From the NCBI GenBank assembly GCA_016185275.1, contig JACPNX010000045.1, forward strand, positions 1 through 64,000: DNA of 64,000 bases, written 5' to 3'. The translations under genes and the position numbers were made by a program. Shown in pieces: positions 43,374 to 51,734 of the stretch. Every line of letters starts with the position of its first letter. Within the stretch, counting starts at the first letter, position 1. Under the pieces are notes generated by a model, which was given only the letters and a program-made list of their open reading frames with translations, ran no database searches and was not told the origin of the DNA. The stretch is from Actinomycetota bacterium. Lineage in GTDB: Bacteria; Actinomycetota; Acidimicrobiia; Acidimicrobiales; Iamiaceae.

Positions 43374-44963
43374 ATGACGCAACACTCCCCACGCACCGTC
43401 CAGCGGCACTGCGACGTCGCCGTCGTCGGCGGATCGGCTGCCGGCCTCGCGGCCGCGCTCCAGCTGGTGCGGCAGCGCCGGTCGGTGATCGTGGTCGACG
43501 CCGGCGAGCCGCGGAACGCACCCGCCGCGCACATGCACGGCTACCTCGGCCAGGACGGGCACCCACCGTCCGAGCTGGCGCGCCTCGCGCGCGAGGAGGT
43601 CCGCAGCTACGGCGGCGAGGTCCTCGACGGCCGCGTGCACGGGGTGAGCCGCACGGACGACGCGCACTTCCGCGTCGAGCTCGTCGGCGGCCACTCCATC
43701 GTCGCTCGGCGGGTGCTGGCCGCGACCGGTCTGGAGGACGAGCTGCCGGACATCGAGGGGCTGCGCGAGCACTGGGGCCGCGATGTCGTCCACTGCCCGT
43801 TCTGCCACGGCTTCGAGGTCCGCGACCGGCGCATCGTCGAGATCGTGACCCATCCGGCGGGGCTCCACCCGGCCACGCTGTTCCGCCACCTGACCACCCG
43901 GCTCACGGTCGTGCTCCACGGCCCCGTCGACGTGGGCAGCGCGGAGGTCGGACTGCTGCGGGCGGCGGGCGTGGAGGTGGTAGAAGCCAGCGTGCGCCGT
44001 GTCGTCACGGGCGACGACGGTCGCATCTCGGCGGTCGAGCTGGCGGACGGCCGGCGCATCGAGGCAGACGTAATTGCGGTCGGCCCCCGGTTCAGGGCCC
44101 GCATCGAAGCGTTCGCGCCGCTCGGTCTGCGAGCCGCGCCGCACCCGAGCGGGCTCGGCGACTTCCTCGCGACCGACGGCACCGGGGCGACGGAGGTACC
44201 GGGGCTGTATGCAGCCGGCAACGTGACCGACCCGAGTCAGCAGGTGGTGCAGGCGGCCGCCGACGGCAACCGGGTCGGCGCCATGATCAGCTTCGGCCTC
44301 GCCGAGGACGACATCCGCGCCGCGACCCGGCCGGCGGCCAACGAGACCGACTGGGACCACCGCTACGGAGCCGACCGGATGTGGAGCGGCAACCCGAACG
44401 GCACGCTGGTCCACGAGGTGAGCGACCTCGCCCCGGGCCGCGCTCTGGACGTCGGCGCCGGCGAGGGCGGGGACGCGATCTGGCTCGCCGAGCAGGGTTG
44501 GACGGTGACCGCGAACGACATCTCCCAGCGCGCGCTCGACCGGATCGCGTCGGAGGCGGCGCGCCGCGGTCGGCCCGTCGGCTGCCTCCACGGGGACGCC
44601 AACGCGCTGGGTGCGTTCGATGCCGGAGCGTTCGACCTCGTGTCGGCGCAGTACGCGTCGATCCCCCGCACGCCCGATCGCCGCGCCGTCGAGAACCTCG
44701 TGAACGCGGTCGCTCCCGGCGGCACGCTGCTGGTGGTCAGCCACGACCTCGAACCCATGCGTGCCCCGATCGACACGCACACCGAGAGCCGGGCCTTCGA
44801 TCCGGACGCGTACGTGACGGTCGACGACTTCGCGGCGATGCTCGTCGACTCGTCGGCATGGGACGTCGAGGTCCACGAGAAGCGACGCCGTCCCCCCGGC
44901 GCCGCCTCCGCGTCGCACCACGTCGACGACGTCGTGCTGCGGGCCCGGCGCCGCGCCTCGTGA
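43374..44963 (+). CDS. FAD-dependent oxidoreductase fused to SAM-dependent methyltransferase
   Basis: The 529-residue protein has two parts. Residues 10-310 are thioredoxin-reductase-like, with FAD motif DVAVVGGSAAGLAAALQL, the redox pair in HCPFCHGFEV (CxxC) and GLYAAGNVTDPSQQVVQAAADG. Residues 320-529 are a class I methyltransferase (WDHRYGADRMWSGNPN, ALDVGAGEGGDAIWLAEQGW, ANDISQRAL, FDLVSAQYASIP). Similar fusions are known in actinobacteria without an assigned pathway. The CxxC could pass electrons to a disulfide or drive oxidation of a dithiol; the methyltransferase may act on a thiol or metalloid (inference). Leaderless ATG 43374; probably controlled by the divergent XRE-cupin protein. 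Confidence 0.9.
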   Translation: MTQHSPRTVQRHCDVAVVGGSAAGLAAALQLVRQRRSVIVVDAGEPRNAPAAHMHGYLGQDGHPPSELARLAREEVRSYGGEVLDGRVHGVSRTDDAHFRVELVGGHSIVARRVLAATGLEDELPDIEGLREHWGRDVVHCPFCHGFEVRDRRIVEIVTHPAGLHPATLFRHLTTRLTVVLHGPVDVGSAEVGLLRAAGVEVVEASVRRVVTGDDGRISAVELADGRRIEADVIAVGPRFRARIEAFAPLGLRAAPHPSGLGDFLATDGTGATEVPGLYAAGNVTDPSQQVVQAAADGNRVGAMISFGLAEDDIRAATRPAANETDWDHRYGADRMWSGNPNGTLVHEVSDLAPGRALDVGAGEGGDAIWLAEQGWTVTANDISQRALDRIASEAARRGRPVGCLHGDANALGAFDAGAFDLVSAQYASIPRTPDRRAVENLVNAVAPGGTLLVVSHDLEPMRAPIDTHTESRAFDPDAYVTVDDFAAMLVDSSAWDVEVHEKRRRPPGAASASHHVDDVVLRARRRAS

Positions 44964-45017
44964 CGACGCACGCCCCCCGATAGCGGCTCTCCAAGGCCGC
45001 GATCGCCGACCGTTCCT

Positions 45018-45087
45018 CCGGCGGCGGTGGCGCCAGGGCGATCGTCGTCGCCTCGGTGCCGAGACCGACGTCGATCCAGCGGGCGTC
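45018..45087 (-). pseudogene. Possible VOC/glyoxalase C-terminal remnant
   Basis: The minus strand encodes ARWIDVGLGTEATTIALAPP, which resembles the WxEVxPPGxxTxIALxPP segment of VOC-superfamily proteins. No start, metal ligands or remaining domain are present, so at most this is a scrap of a lost gene next to the permease. Confidence 0.25.
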
Positions 45088-45094
45088 TCGCCGA

Positions 45095-46210
45095 TCAGTT
45101 GCCGCTGACGATCCGCAGCGCGAGCAGCGCGGCGGCGGCGGAACACGGCATCAGCACGACGCCGATCGCGCTGACGCGCCGCACCGAAGGACGTGCCGCT
45201 ACGCGTTGCGCGCTCCGGTACCACAGAAGCGCCGACAGCGACCCGGTGACGGCAAGGTTCGGTCCGAGGTCGAGACCAACGAGCAGGGCGCGCGGATGAG
45301 CCGGCGATCGGGCGCTGAACAGCACCGCAGCAGGAAGGTTGTTGACCAGAACAGCACCGACCGCAGCGATCGCCGCGGTCTCCCATGCGGTAGCCGACTG
45401 CAGCAGGCTTCCGGGGCCCGACCACGAGCCAGCCAACGTGCCGAGCGCAACGGCCAGCGCGAAGAGGCCGACGAGCACTTCGATGTCGATGATCTCGGTG
45501 ATGTCCGGCGCGGACATCCGGCCTCGGGCGAGGTCGACCGCCACCGCAGCCGCACCGACGCCCAAGACCGGTAGCGCAGGTGACCGCAATGCGACGACAA
45601 GGGCGCCCGCCGTCGCGGTGGCGAGGAGACCGAGGGCACCTGCCCCCGGCACCGCGCCTGGCAAAGACGGCTCGCCGTCGGAGAACGACCGCCGGAACCA
45701 GACGACCAGCACCGCAGCCGTCATCGCGACCGCCGCCGTCCACGCCGGTGCCATGCGCGCCGCGAACACCGCGCCGGCGACGTGCTCCCGCTCGAGCACG
45801 AGCAGGTTCGTGAGGTTCGACCCGGGAAGCAACAACGACGCAGAGTTCGCCATGAACAGCGAGCCGTAGAGAAATGGCTCCTCGCTCAGGCCCCGCCGGC
45901 GAGAGGCAAGCACCAGGACCGGCGTCAGGAACGCAACCGCTGTGTCAAGGTTGAGCAACACGGTGGCAACTGCGACCAAGGCCAACAGCGCAGCGAAAAG
46001 AAGCGCACCGTGGCCTCGAACACGACCGGCCAGGGCCGCAGCTCGATCGAACAACCCATCGCCATGCGCGACCTCACCCACGAGCAGAAGGCCGACGACC
46101 AGAACGAACGGGGGCCACGTGCGGGAGGCAGCAGCTCTGGCACCGTCCGGCGCTGCGATCGACGCGACGCCGGCCGCGACGACGCCGACGATCAGCAGGA
46201 GCCGTTGCAT
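45095..46210 (-). CDS. ArsB/SLC13-type ion permease
   Basis: The 371-residue polytopic protein has about ten hydrophobic segments. LNLDTAVAFLTPVLVL, FMANSASLLLPGSNLTNLLVL and VLVNNLPAAVLF match the anion/arsenite permease (IT) superfamily. Related proteins move arsenite, citrate or other anions. It is shorter than E. coli ArsB (about 430), and no arsR or arsC gene is adjacent, so arsenic resistance is not shown. Its codon use and base composition look a little less GC-rich than the flanking genes. TACGGT lies 9 nt before the ATG at 46210. It is divergent from the molybdate operon. Confidence 0.75.
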   Translation of the reverse strand: MQRLLLIVGVVAAGVASIAAPDGARAAASRTWPPFVLVVGLLLVGEVAHGDGLFDRAAALAGRVRGHGALLFAALLALVAVATVLLNLDTAVAFLTPVLVLASRRRGLSEEPFLYGSLFMANSASLLLPGSNLTNLLVLEREHVAGAVFAARMAPAWTAAVAMTAAVLVVWFRRSFSDGEPSLPGAVPGAGALGLLATATAGALVVALRSPALPVLGVGAAAVAVDLARGRMSAPDITEIIDIEVLVGLFALAVALGTLAGSWSGPGSLLQSATAWETAAIAAVGAVLVNNLPAAVLFSARSPAHPRALLVGLDLGPNLAVTGSLSALLWYRSAQRVAARPSVRRVSAIGVVLMPCSAAAALLALRIVSGN

Positions 46211-46331
46211 ATCCGGCCGACCGTAGGTCGAGGCGAGTCACGAGCGGTGCCGGCGGGTCCCATCGGTGGAAGGTGCGAAGACTCCGCAGGCGCCGAGCAA
46301 ACCGGCGCCTTGTTGACGCATCTGCGGCATC

Positions 46332-46350
46332 ACATGGGATATTTCCATGT
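46332..46350. promoter_or_regulatory. Palindromic operator of the molybdate operon
   Basis: ACATGGGATATTTCCATGT is a near-perfect 19-bp palindrome (six outer pairs exact). A TACGTT -10 box follows at 46359-46364, 8 nt before the ATG at 46373, so the palindrome covers the -35 region. This fits repression by the first gene product of the operon. Confidence 0.55.
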
Positions 46351-46372
46351 ACGTGCGCTACGTTCCCGCGCC

Positions 46373-46774
46373 ATGCCCCTCACCTACAAGCCCGGGCAGG
46401 CCGCCGACCTGCTCGGGGTGAGCGTCGACACCGTCCGGCGCTGGGCCGACGCCGGTCGCATCAAGACCGTCCGGTCACGGGGTGGTCAGCGGATGATCGA
46501 CGGCGCCGACCTCGCCCGCTTCCTGGACGAGCAGGGCGGCCGGCGCGAACCCGATGTGATCGTCAACCAGTCGGCACGGAACCGGTTCCCCGGGATCGTC
46601 ACGAAGGTCACCAAGGACATGGTCATGGCCAAGGTCGAGATCCAGGCCGGTCCGCACCGCGTGGTGTCGCTCATGAGCCGGGAGGCGGCCGACGAGCTCG
46701 GCCTCGCGCCTGGCGTGATGGCGGTCGCGGCCGTGAAGTCGACCAACGTCGTGGTCGAGCTGACCGCGCCATGA
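46373..46774 (+). CDS. MerR-type HTH / TOBE molybdate-responsive regulator
   Basis: The 133-residue protein has an excisionase/MerR-like HTH (YKPGQAADLLGVSVDTVRRWADAGRIKTVRSRGGQRMIDGADLARFL) and a molybdopterin-binding-type TOBE domain (SARNRFPGIVTKVTKDMVMAKVEIQAGPHRVVSLMSREAADEL, AAVKSTNVVVE). It probably binds molybdate or tungstate through TOBE and controls its own operon. Its stop overlaps the modA ATG (ATGA). A palindrome covers its promoter. It differs from E. coli ModE, which has a LysR-type HTH. Confidence 0.88.
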   Translation: MPLTYKPGQAADLLGVSVDTVRRWADAGRIKTVRSRGGQRMIDGADLARFLDEQGGRREPDVIVNQSARNRFPGIVTKVTKDMVMAKVEIQAGPHRVVSLMSREAADELGLAPGVMAVAAVKSTNVVVELTAP

Positions 46775-47676
46775 GCCACGAGCGGCCGATGCGCCGGCGC
46801 CTCCGTGGGTTCCTCGCACGGTTGACACCGGCCGCGCCGGTCGTGCTGGTCGCGTTGGCCGCGTTGGTCGCGCCGGCCGCGCCGGCCGCGCTGGTTGCGC
46901 TGGTGGCGTTGGGCGCAGCCGGTTGCGGCAGCGACGGCACGAACACCTCGGCCGCGGCGAACGACCGGTCGACGACCGCACCCGGTCCGGGCACGCTGTC
47001 GGGGGACCTCCAGGTGTTCGCGGCCGCATCGCTCACCGACGCGTTCACCGAGCTGGGCAAGGCATTCGAAGCCGAGCATCCGAAGGTGACGGTGACGTTC
47101 GACTTCGCCGCGTCCTCCGCGCTGGCGCAGCAGATCGACGAGGGCGCCCCGGCCGACGTGTTCGCTCCGGCCGACGAGGCGAGCATGAAGAGGGTCACCG
47201 AGCGCGGGAACGCGAGCGACCCCAGGATCATCGCCCGGAACCGCTTGGCCATCCTCGTCGAGAAGGGCAATCCCAAGGGCATCACCGGTCTGGCCGACCT
47301 GGCCGAGCCGGGCGTGGTGCTCGCGCTGTGCGCACCCGCAGTGCCGTGCGGAAGGCTCGCCGATGCCGCCCTGGAGAAGGCCGGGGTGCGGGTCGAGCCG
47401 GCGTCGCTCGAGGAGAACGTCAAGGCGGTCGTGGCCAAGGTGACCCTCGGCGAAGCCGACGCCGGCATCGTGTACGCCACCGATGTGAAGGCCGCCGGCG
47501 GGAAGGCCGAGGGTGTCGGCATCGGCATCGCCGGCGACCCGAGCCTCGAAGCCGTCTACCCGATCGCGGTCACGAAGCAGGCGCGGAACGCCGCCGCGGC
47601 AAGGGCGTGGATCGAGTTCGTGCGCTCCGGCGAGGGCCAGAAGACGCTGGCGAAGTTCGGGTTCCTGTCACCGTGA
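46771..47676 (+). CDS. modA: ModA, molybdate-binding lipoprotein
   Basis: The 301-residue ABC substrate-binding protein has a long signal peptide with alternating Ala/Leu/Val runs (encoded by a GC-rich DNA repeat) and a lipobox-like ALGAAGCGS. The mature part has the ModA core: LQVFAAASLTDAFTELGKAFE, FDFAASSALAQQIDEGAPADVFAPAD, NRLAILVEKGNP and EADAGIVYATDVKAAGGK. It captures molybdate or tungstate outside the membrane for ModBC. ATG overlaps the regulator's stop; its TGA overlaps the modB GTG. Confidence 0.95.
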   Translation: MSHERPMRRRLRGFLARLTPAAPVVLVALAALVAPAAPAALVALVALGAAGCGSDGTNTSAAANDRSTTAPGPGTLSGDLQVFAAASLTDAFTELGKAFEAEHPKVTVTFDFAASSALAQQIDEGAPADVFAPADEASMKRVTERGNASDPRIIARNRLAILVEKGNPKGITGLADLAEPGVVLALCAPAVPCGRLADAALEKAGVRVEPASLEENVKAVVAKVTLGEADAGIVYATDVKAAGGKAEGVGIGIAGDPSLEAVYPIAVTKQARNAAAARAWIEFVRSGEGQKTLAKFGFLSP

Positions 47677-48464
47677 GACGGCGGGCGCGCCCGCCGATCG
47701 TCGCCGTGTGCATCGGCGGCGTGGCCGCCACGTTCTTCCTCCTGCCGCTCGTCGGGCTGGCCCGGCGCGCGCCCTGGTCCAGCCTCCTGTCCGACCTCAC
47801 CGACCCGGCCGCCCGCACCGCGCTGCGGCTCTCGCTGATCTGCTCGCTGTGGGCGACCGTGGTCGCGGTCGGCGCCGGCCTTCCCCTCGCGTGGGTGCTC
47901 GCCCGGGTCGAGTTTCCGGGCCGGCGCCTGGTGCGCGCCCTCGTGCTCGTCCCCCTCGTGCTCCCACCGGTGGTCGGGGGTGTCGCGCTGCTGCTGGCGT
48001 TCGGCCGGCGAGGGCTGCTCGGCCAGTACCTCGACCGCTGGTTCGGCATCACGCTGCCGTTCACCACGGCCGGCGCCGTGGTCGCCGAGGCGTTCGTCGC
48101 CATGCCGTTCCTCGTCGTCACCGCCGAAGCCGCGTTCCGGGGTACCGACCGTCGCTACGAGGACGCTGCGCGCACGCTCGGCGCGAAGCGCTGGACCGTG
48201 TTCCGTCGCGTGACCCTGCCGTCGACCTGGCCCGCGCTCGCTGCCGGTGCCGTGCTCGCCTGGGCGCGCGCGCTGGGGGAGTTCGGTGCCACCATCACCT
48301 TCGCGGGCAACACGCCGGGGCGCACCACGACCATCCCGCTGCAGGTCTACCTGCTGCTCGAATCCGGCCGGCTCGACGGAGCCATCGCCCTCAGCCTCGT
48401 GCTGCTGGGCGTGTCCGTCGCCGTCCTCGCGCTCTTGCGGGAGCGTTGGGTGGGCGCGCTGTGA
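47673..48464 (+). CDS. modB: ModB, molybdate ABC transporter permease
   Basis: The 263-residue permease has about five to six membrane helices and the EAA-type coupling loop (DAARTLGAKRWTVFRRVTLPSTWPAL). The GEFGATITFAGNTPGRTTTIPLQVY segment is diagnostic of ModB. GTG 47673 overlaps the modA stop and its own TGA overlaps the modC GTG, so modABC are translated as a coupled unit. Confidence 0.95.
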   Translation: MRRRARPPIVAVCIGGVAATFFLLPLVGLARRAPWSSLLSDLTDPAARTALRLSLICSLWATVVAVGAGLPLAWVLARVEFPGRRLVRALVLVPLVLPPVVGGVALLLAFGRRGLLGQYLDRWFGITLPFTTAGAVVAEAFVAMPFLVVTAEAAFRGTDRRYEDAARTLGAKRWTVFRRVTLPSTWPALAAGAVLAWARALGEFGATITFAGNTPGRTTTIPLQVYLLLESGRLDGAIALSLVLLGVSVAVLALLRERWVGAL

Positions 48465-49516
48465 CCGGAGGTCTCGCGGCCACCATCGACGTGACCGTCG
48501 GTGCCTTCCGGCTGGACGTCGCGCTGGACGTTCCACCCGGCGAGACCGTCGCCGTCGTCGGTCCGAACGGCGCCGGCAAGACCACCCTCCTCCGGGCCCT
48601 GGCCGGGCTCCTCCCGATCGGCGCCGGCCGCATCGCGCTGGCCGAGGCGGTCCTCGACGACCCGACCACCGGCCAGTTCGTCACCGTCGAGGAACGCCCG
48701 ATCGGCGTCGTGTTCCAGGACTACCTGCTGTTCCCGCACCTGGGGGCGCTCGACAACGTCGCCTTCGGGCTCCGTTCCCGGGGCGCCACGACCGCCGCGG
48801 CGAACGAGCAGGCGCGCCGCTGGCTCACCCGAGTCGGACTCGGCGACCTCACGAAGGCCAAGCCCCGCCAGCTTTCGGGCGGGCAGGCCCAGCGCGTCGC
48901 GCTCGCCCGCGCCCTCGCCACCGAGCCGACCCTGCTCCTGCTCGACGAACCTCTCGCCGCGCTCGACGCCACCACCCGCGTCGACACGCGCCGCGACCTG
49001 CGCCGGCACCTCCGCGCCCACGACGGCGTGCGGCTCGTCATCACGCACGACGCCCTTGACGCCGCCGCCCTGGCCGACCGCATCGTCGTGATCGAAGCGG
49101 GTCGCGTCGTCCAGCAGGGCACGCTCGCCGAGATCACCGCCCGACCCAGATCGCGCTACGTCGCCGACCTCGTCGGCGTGAACCTGCTCGCTGGTCGCGC
49201 CGTCGACGGCAGGGTCGATGTCGGCGGCCTCGAGCTGGCCATCGCCGAGACCGTCGGCGGCGACGTGCTGCTCGCCATACCGCCCCGGGCGATCACCCTG
49301 TCGCGCCACCGTCCCGACAGCACCGCACGCAACGTATGGGCCGGCGTCGTCGACGGCGTGGACCGCAGCGAGCAGCGCGCCCGAGTGCGCGTCCGCGCAC
49401 GGGTCACGGTCGTCGCCGAGGTCACCGAGGCCTCCGCCCGCGAGCTCGACCTCGCCGACGGCGCCGAGGTGTGGGTCGCCGTGAAGGCCACCGAGATCGG
49501 CGTCTCCCCCGCCTGA
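48461..49516 (+). CDS. modC: ModC, molybdate ABC transporter ATPase
   Basis: The 351-residue ATPase has Walker A GPNGAGKTT, Q-loop VVFQDYLLFPHL, signature LSGGQAQRVALARAL, Walker B LLLLDEPLAALD, and the switch His in VITHDALDA. A C-terminal TOBE domain (about 285-350: ARNVWAGVVDGV, ARVRVRARVTVVAEV) may bind molybdate and inhibit transport in trans. It starts with GTG in overlap with the modB stop. It ends the molybdate operon; the adjacent DNA downstream is degenerate. Confidence 0.94.
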   Translation: MTGGLAATIDVTVGAFRLDVALDVPPGETVAVVGPNGAGKTTLLRALAGLLPIGAGRIALAEAVLDDPTTGQFVTVEERPIGVVFQDYLLFPHLGALDNVAFGLRSRGATTAAANEQARRWLTRVGLGDLTKAKPRQLSGGQAQRVALARALATEPTLLLLDEPLAALDATTRVDTRRDLRRHLRAHDGVRLVITHDALDAAALADRIVVIEAGRVVQQGTLAEITARPRSRYVADLVGVNLLAGRAVDGRVDVGGLELAIAETVGGDVLLAIPPRAITLSRHRPDSTARNVWAGVVDGVDRSEQRARVRVRARVTVVAEVTEASARELDLADGAEVWVAVKATEIGVSPA

Positions 49517-49526
49517 GGCCGGCGTT

Positions 49527-49700
49527 TCAGCTGACCTGGAGGTAGCAGCGCAGCGCTTCCCGGACGACGGCGGATGCAGTGGTGTTGTCCTCGGCGGCCC
49601 GTCGCCCAGCGCCTGGCGCAACCCGGGGTCGAGCGAACCGGCAGCGAGTCCGGTGGCCCGGATCCGTACTTGGCGCGCCTGCGCACGGCGTGGATCACGA
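49527..49700 (-). pseudogene. Frameshifted ribbon-helix-helix antitoxin remnant
   Basis: Reading the minus strand, one frame ends in EDNTTASAVVREALRCYLQVS and a stop, which is the typical C-terminal half of an actinobacterial RHH antitoxin. The preceding part, ATGLAAGSLDPGLRQALGDG, is in a different frame, so a frameshift near 49600 breaks the gene. No toxin gene is adjacent. Confidence 0.4.
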
Positions 49701-49792
49701 TCGCCGGCGCGTCGTTGCGCAGGACCATCTGACACGCCCTGAGCCCGTCGTCCTCGCTGCCGTGCTCGGCTGCCCCGCGAGCACGCCCCCGG

Positions 49793-50113
49793 TCAGCCGC
49801 CCGGCGGCTGGTAGCTGACCGACCGGCCGATGGCAGCGTCGGCCTCGTCCACCGTCAGGAGCTTGATCGTCTTGACCTTCGTCAGAGGGCTCGCTGCGAC
49901 CGTGAACGCCGCCGCTGCGGCGGCTTCGTCGTCGGGAAGGTCGACCACGACGTACGCGTCCACGTCCCCGAAGGCGAAGTGGAACGACTCGAGGCGGCCA
50001 CCGAGTCCGGTCGCCATCTCGTTGACCGCCTTCGCACGGCTGGACGCACCGGCTTCTTTGAGGCCGCGGACGCCTTCGGGGGTGTAGTGCGCTTCGAACA
50101 GGTACTTGGGCAT
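49793..50113 (-). CDS. GYD domain-containing protein
   Basis: The 106-residue protein MPKYLFEAHYTPEGVRGLKEAGASSR... continues with FHFAFGDVDAYVVVDLPDDEAAAAAAFTVAAS and TVDEADAAIGRSVSYQPPG. These match small GYD-domain proteins (ferredoxin-like dimeric fold) of unknown function; FGDVD replaces the name-giving GxYD. ATG 50113 has AAGGAGACAAG upstream. It lies 138 bp after another small cytosolic protein gene on the same strand, possibly in one operon. Confidence 0.78.
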   Translation of the reverse strand: MPKYLFEAHYTPEGVRGLKEAGASSRAKAVNEMATGLGGRLESFHFAFGDVDAYVVVDLPDDEAAAAAAFTVAASPLTKVKTIKLLTVDEADAAIGRSVSYQPPGG

Positions 50114-50251
50114 GACTGCTTGTCTCCTTGTGTTGTCGGTGAGGCTTCCAGGCGTGCACGCCTCCGGAACTGGCGCGTGCGGGCCATCGAGTCTGGGCGT
50201 CGGGACGGGCTGCAGAAGGGCGAGCGGCCCATTCGAACGGGACGCCGGCTG

Positions 50252-50509
50252 TCAGGGCGACGGCGTGAGACCGTCGACGTGCATCTCGAAGTACTCGTTC
50301 TTGGCCCAGGTGCCGACGGCGCCTTCGACCACCTCGCGCACCGCTTCCAAGGAGTCGCCCTCCCAGATGCACAGGCCGAAGGTGTGGTCGGTTGTGGCGG
50401 CGTGGATGGGCAGCGCCACGCCAGGCGGAAGGCCGGCTTCGAGTGCCTTCTCCTCGGCGGCTTCGAACCCCTCGGGATCGTGGATGTGGTGAAGCACGGT
50501 GACGAACAT
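50252..50509 (-). CDS. Small conserved hypothetical protein (dimeric alpha-beta barrel-like)
   Basis: The 85-residue protein contains MFVTVLHHIHDPEGFEAAEEKAL, LPPGVALPIHAATTDHTFGLCIWEGDSLEAVREVVEG and EYFEMHVDG. The pattern of a beta strand rich in His, a central strand FGLCIWE and a final strand resembles ferredoxin-fold sensor or monooxygenase-like proteins. No catalytic role can be assigned. ATG 50509 has GAGAGGTC upstream. It precedes the GYD gene on the same strand. Confidence 0.65.
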   Translation of the reverse strand: MFVTVLHHIHDPEGFEAAEEKALEAGLPPGVALPIHAATTDHTFGLCIWEGDSLEAVREVVEGAVGTWAKNEYFEMHVDGLTPSP

Positions 50510-50673
50510 GCGGGTGACCTCTCGCGTCGTAGCACGGGAACAACACCGATTAGAGCCATCGAGCGCGCGTCACCTGCGCATCACCGCCAGCGCAACACTC
50601 GGCCGGCGGGTCCCTCCGAGGCCTCCTCCTCGACGGCGCCGGGCCACCGGCAGGTCCGACCGGGGGCGACGCC

Positions 50674-51003
50674 TACTTCGCCACTGGACGTCGAGTCGGT
50701 CCTGCTCGCCTGGTACGAAGGCGCGATCGCCCAGCACCTCCAACAGCTCAGCCACACCCGCAAGCGGACCGACGACCTCGACGAGCCGCGGAGACCGTCC
50801 TGCGCACCTACACCGGCATCGTGCACGAGACGCGGGCACATCGCAACGGCGAGCTGGCAGCGCTCCTCCATCGAGACGACCAGGTCAGGCGCGCCGAAGC
50901 AGAGCTCCGCGACATGGTCAGCGACCTCGTCGCCGACTCGGCTCGGCACGGCTCGGTGCGCGATGAGTCCAGCCGGACGAGCTGGCCACGTTCTGCCTCA
51001 GCC
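50674..51003 (+). pseudogene. Broken partial copy of the TetR gene at 62796-63374
   Basis: The DNA matches positions about 62961-63284 closely, including [18 protein letters not shown], then in another frame [25 protein letters not shown] and [20 protein letters not shown]. The DNA-binding N-terminus is missing. One-base losses relative to the intact copy occur near 50785 and near 50965. Both copies are on the plus strand, so they form direct repeats about 12.3 kb apart. Confidence 0.8.
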
Positions 51004-51086
51004 CCGAATCCATCGCAGGCGATGATGCATACGAGCGTCCGTGCAAGGTGGCCGTGTCGGCCGATCGATGCACTGGCGCGCGGCTG

Positions 51087-51734
51087 TCATTGCTGGCGGA
51101 GGAACCGCAGGACGGCGAGTACCCGGCGGTGATCGCGTTCCCCGGGTGGCAGGTCGAGCTTCCCGAAGATGTTTCGGACGTAGCCCTCGATGGTCTTGAG
51201 GCTCACGAACAGTTCTGCTGCCAGGCCGGCGTTGGTCAGCCCTTGTGCCATGAGCGCGAGAACTTCCCGCTCGCGGTCGCTGAGCGTCGCCAGCCGGTCC
51301 TGTTCCCGGCGCCGGCCGACCAGCCTGGTGACCAGCTCCGGGTCGATCACCACCTCGCCGGCGGCGACGCGGCGCACATCAACTGCGAATGCGCCGAGGT
51401 CTGACACGCGGTCCTTGAGCAGGTAGCCGACGCCACCGTCGAAGTCGTTCATGAGTCGCAGGGCGTGGTGGACCTCGACGTATTGGGAGAGGAGCATCAG
51501 CCCGATCCGGGGTGCGTTCGACCGGATTTCGGTGGCGGCTTCGATGCCTTCGTCAGCGAACCCGGGTGGCATTCGCAGGTCGGTCACCACCGCGTCGGGT
51601 GCCTCGAGGCGGGCGAGGTTGACGAGGCTCGGTGCGTCGGCAGCTTGACCGACGACCTCGAAGCCCGTCTCGGTGAGGATCCGCGCCAGCCCCTCGCGGA
51701 AAAGCACGGAGTCGTCCGCGACGATCACGCGCAC
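51087..51734 (-). CDS. NarL/FixJ-type response regulator
   Basis: The 215-residue protein has a receiver (RVIVADDSVLFREGLARIL; phosphoacceptor Asp in DAVVTDLRMPP; KDRVSDL) and a LuxR-type HTH (LSDREREVLALMAQGLTNAGLAAELFVSLKTIEGYVRNIFGKL). The GTG start overlaps the end of the sensor kinase gene by 10 bp, so the pair is coupled. It would be activated by the adjacent kinase. Its target is unknown; the divergent membrane protein gene beyond the kinase is a candidate. Confidence 0.92.
   Translation of the reverse strand: MRVIVADDSVLFREGLARILTETGFEVVGQAADAPSLVNLARLEAPDAVVTDLRMPPGFADEGIEAATEIRSNAPRIGLMLLSQYVEVHHALRLMNDFDGGVGYLLKDRVSDLGAFAVDVRRVAAGEVVIDPELVTRLVGRRREQDRLATLSDREREVLALMAQGLTNAGLAAELFVSLKTIEGYVRNIFGKLDLPPGERDHRRVLAVLRFLRQQ

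Noticed and set aside
46840..46920. Repetitive GC-rich DNA as a separate repeat element
   Set aside because: It encodes the Ala/Leu/Val-rich signal peptide of ModA in frame, so it is explained by the gene.
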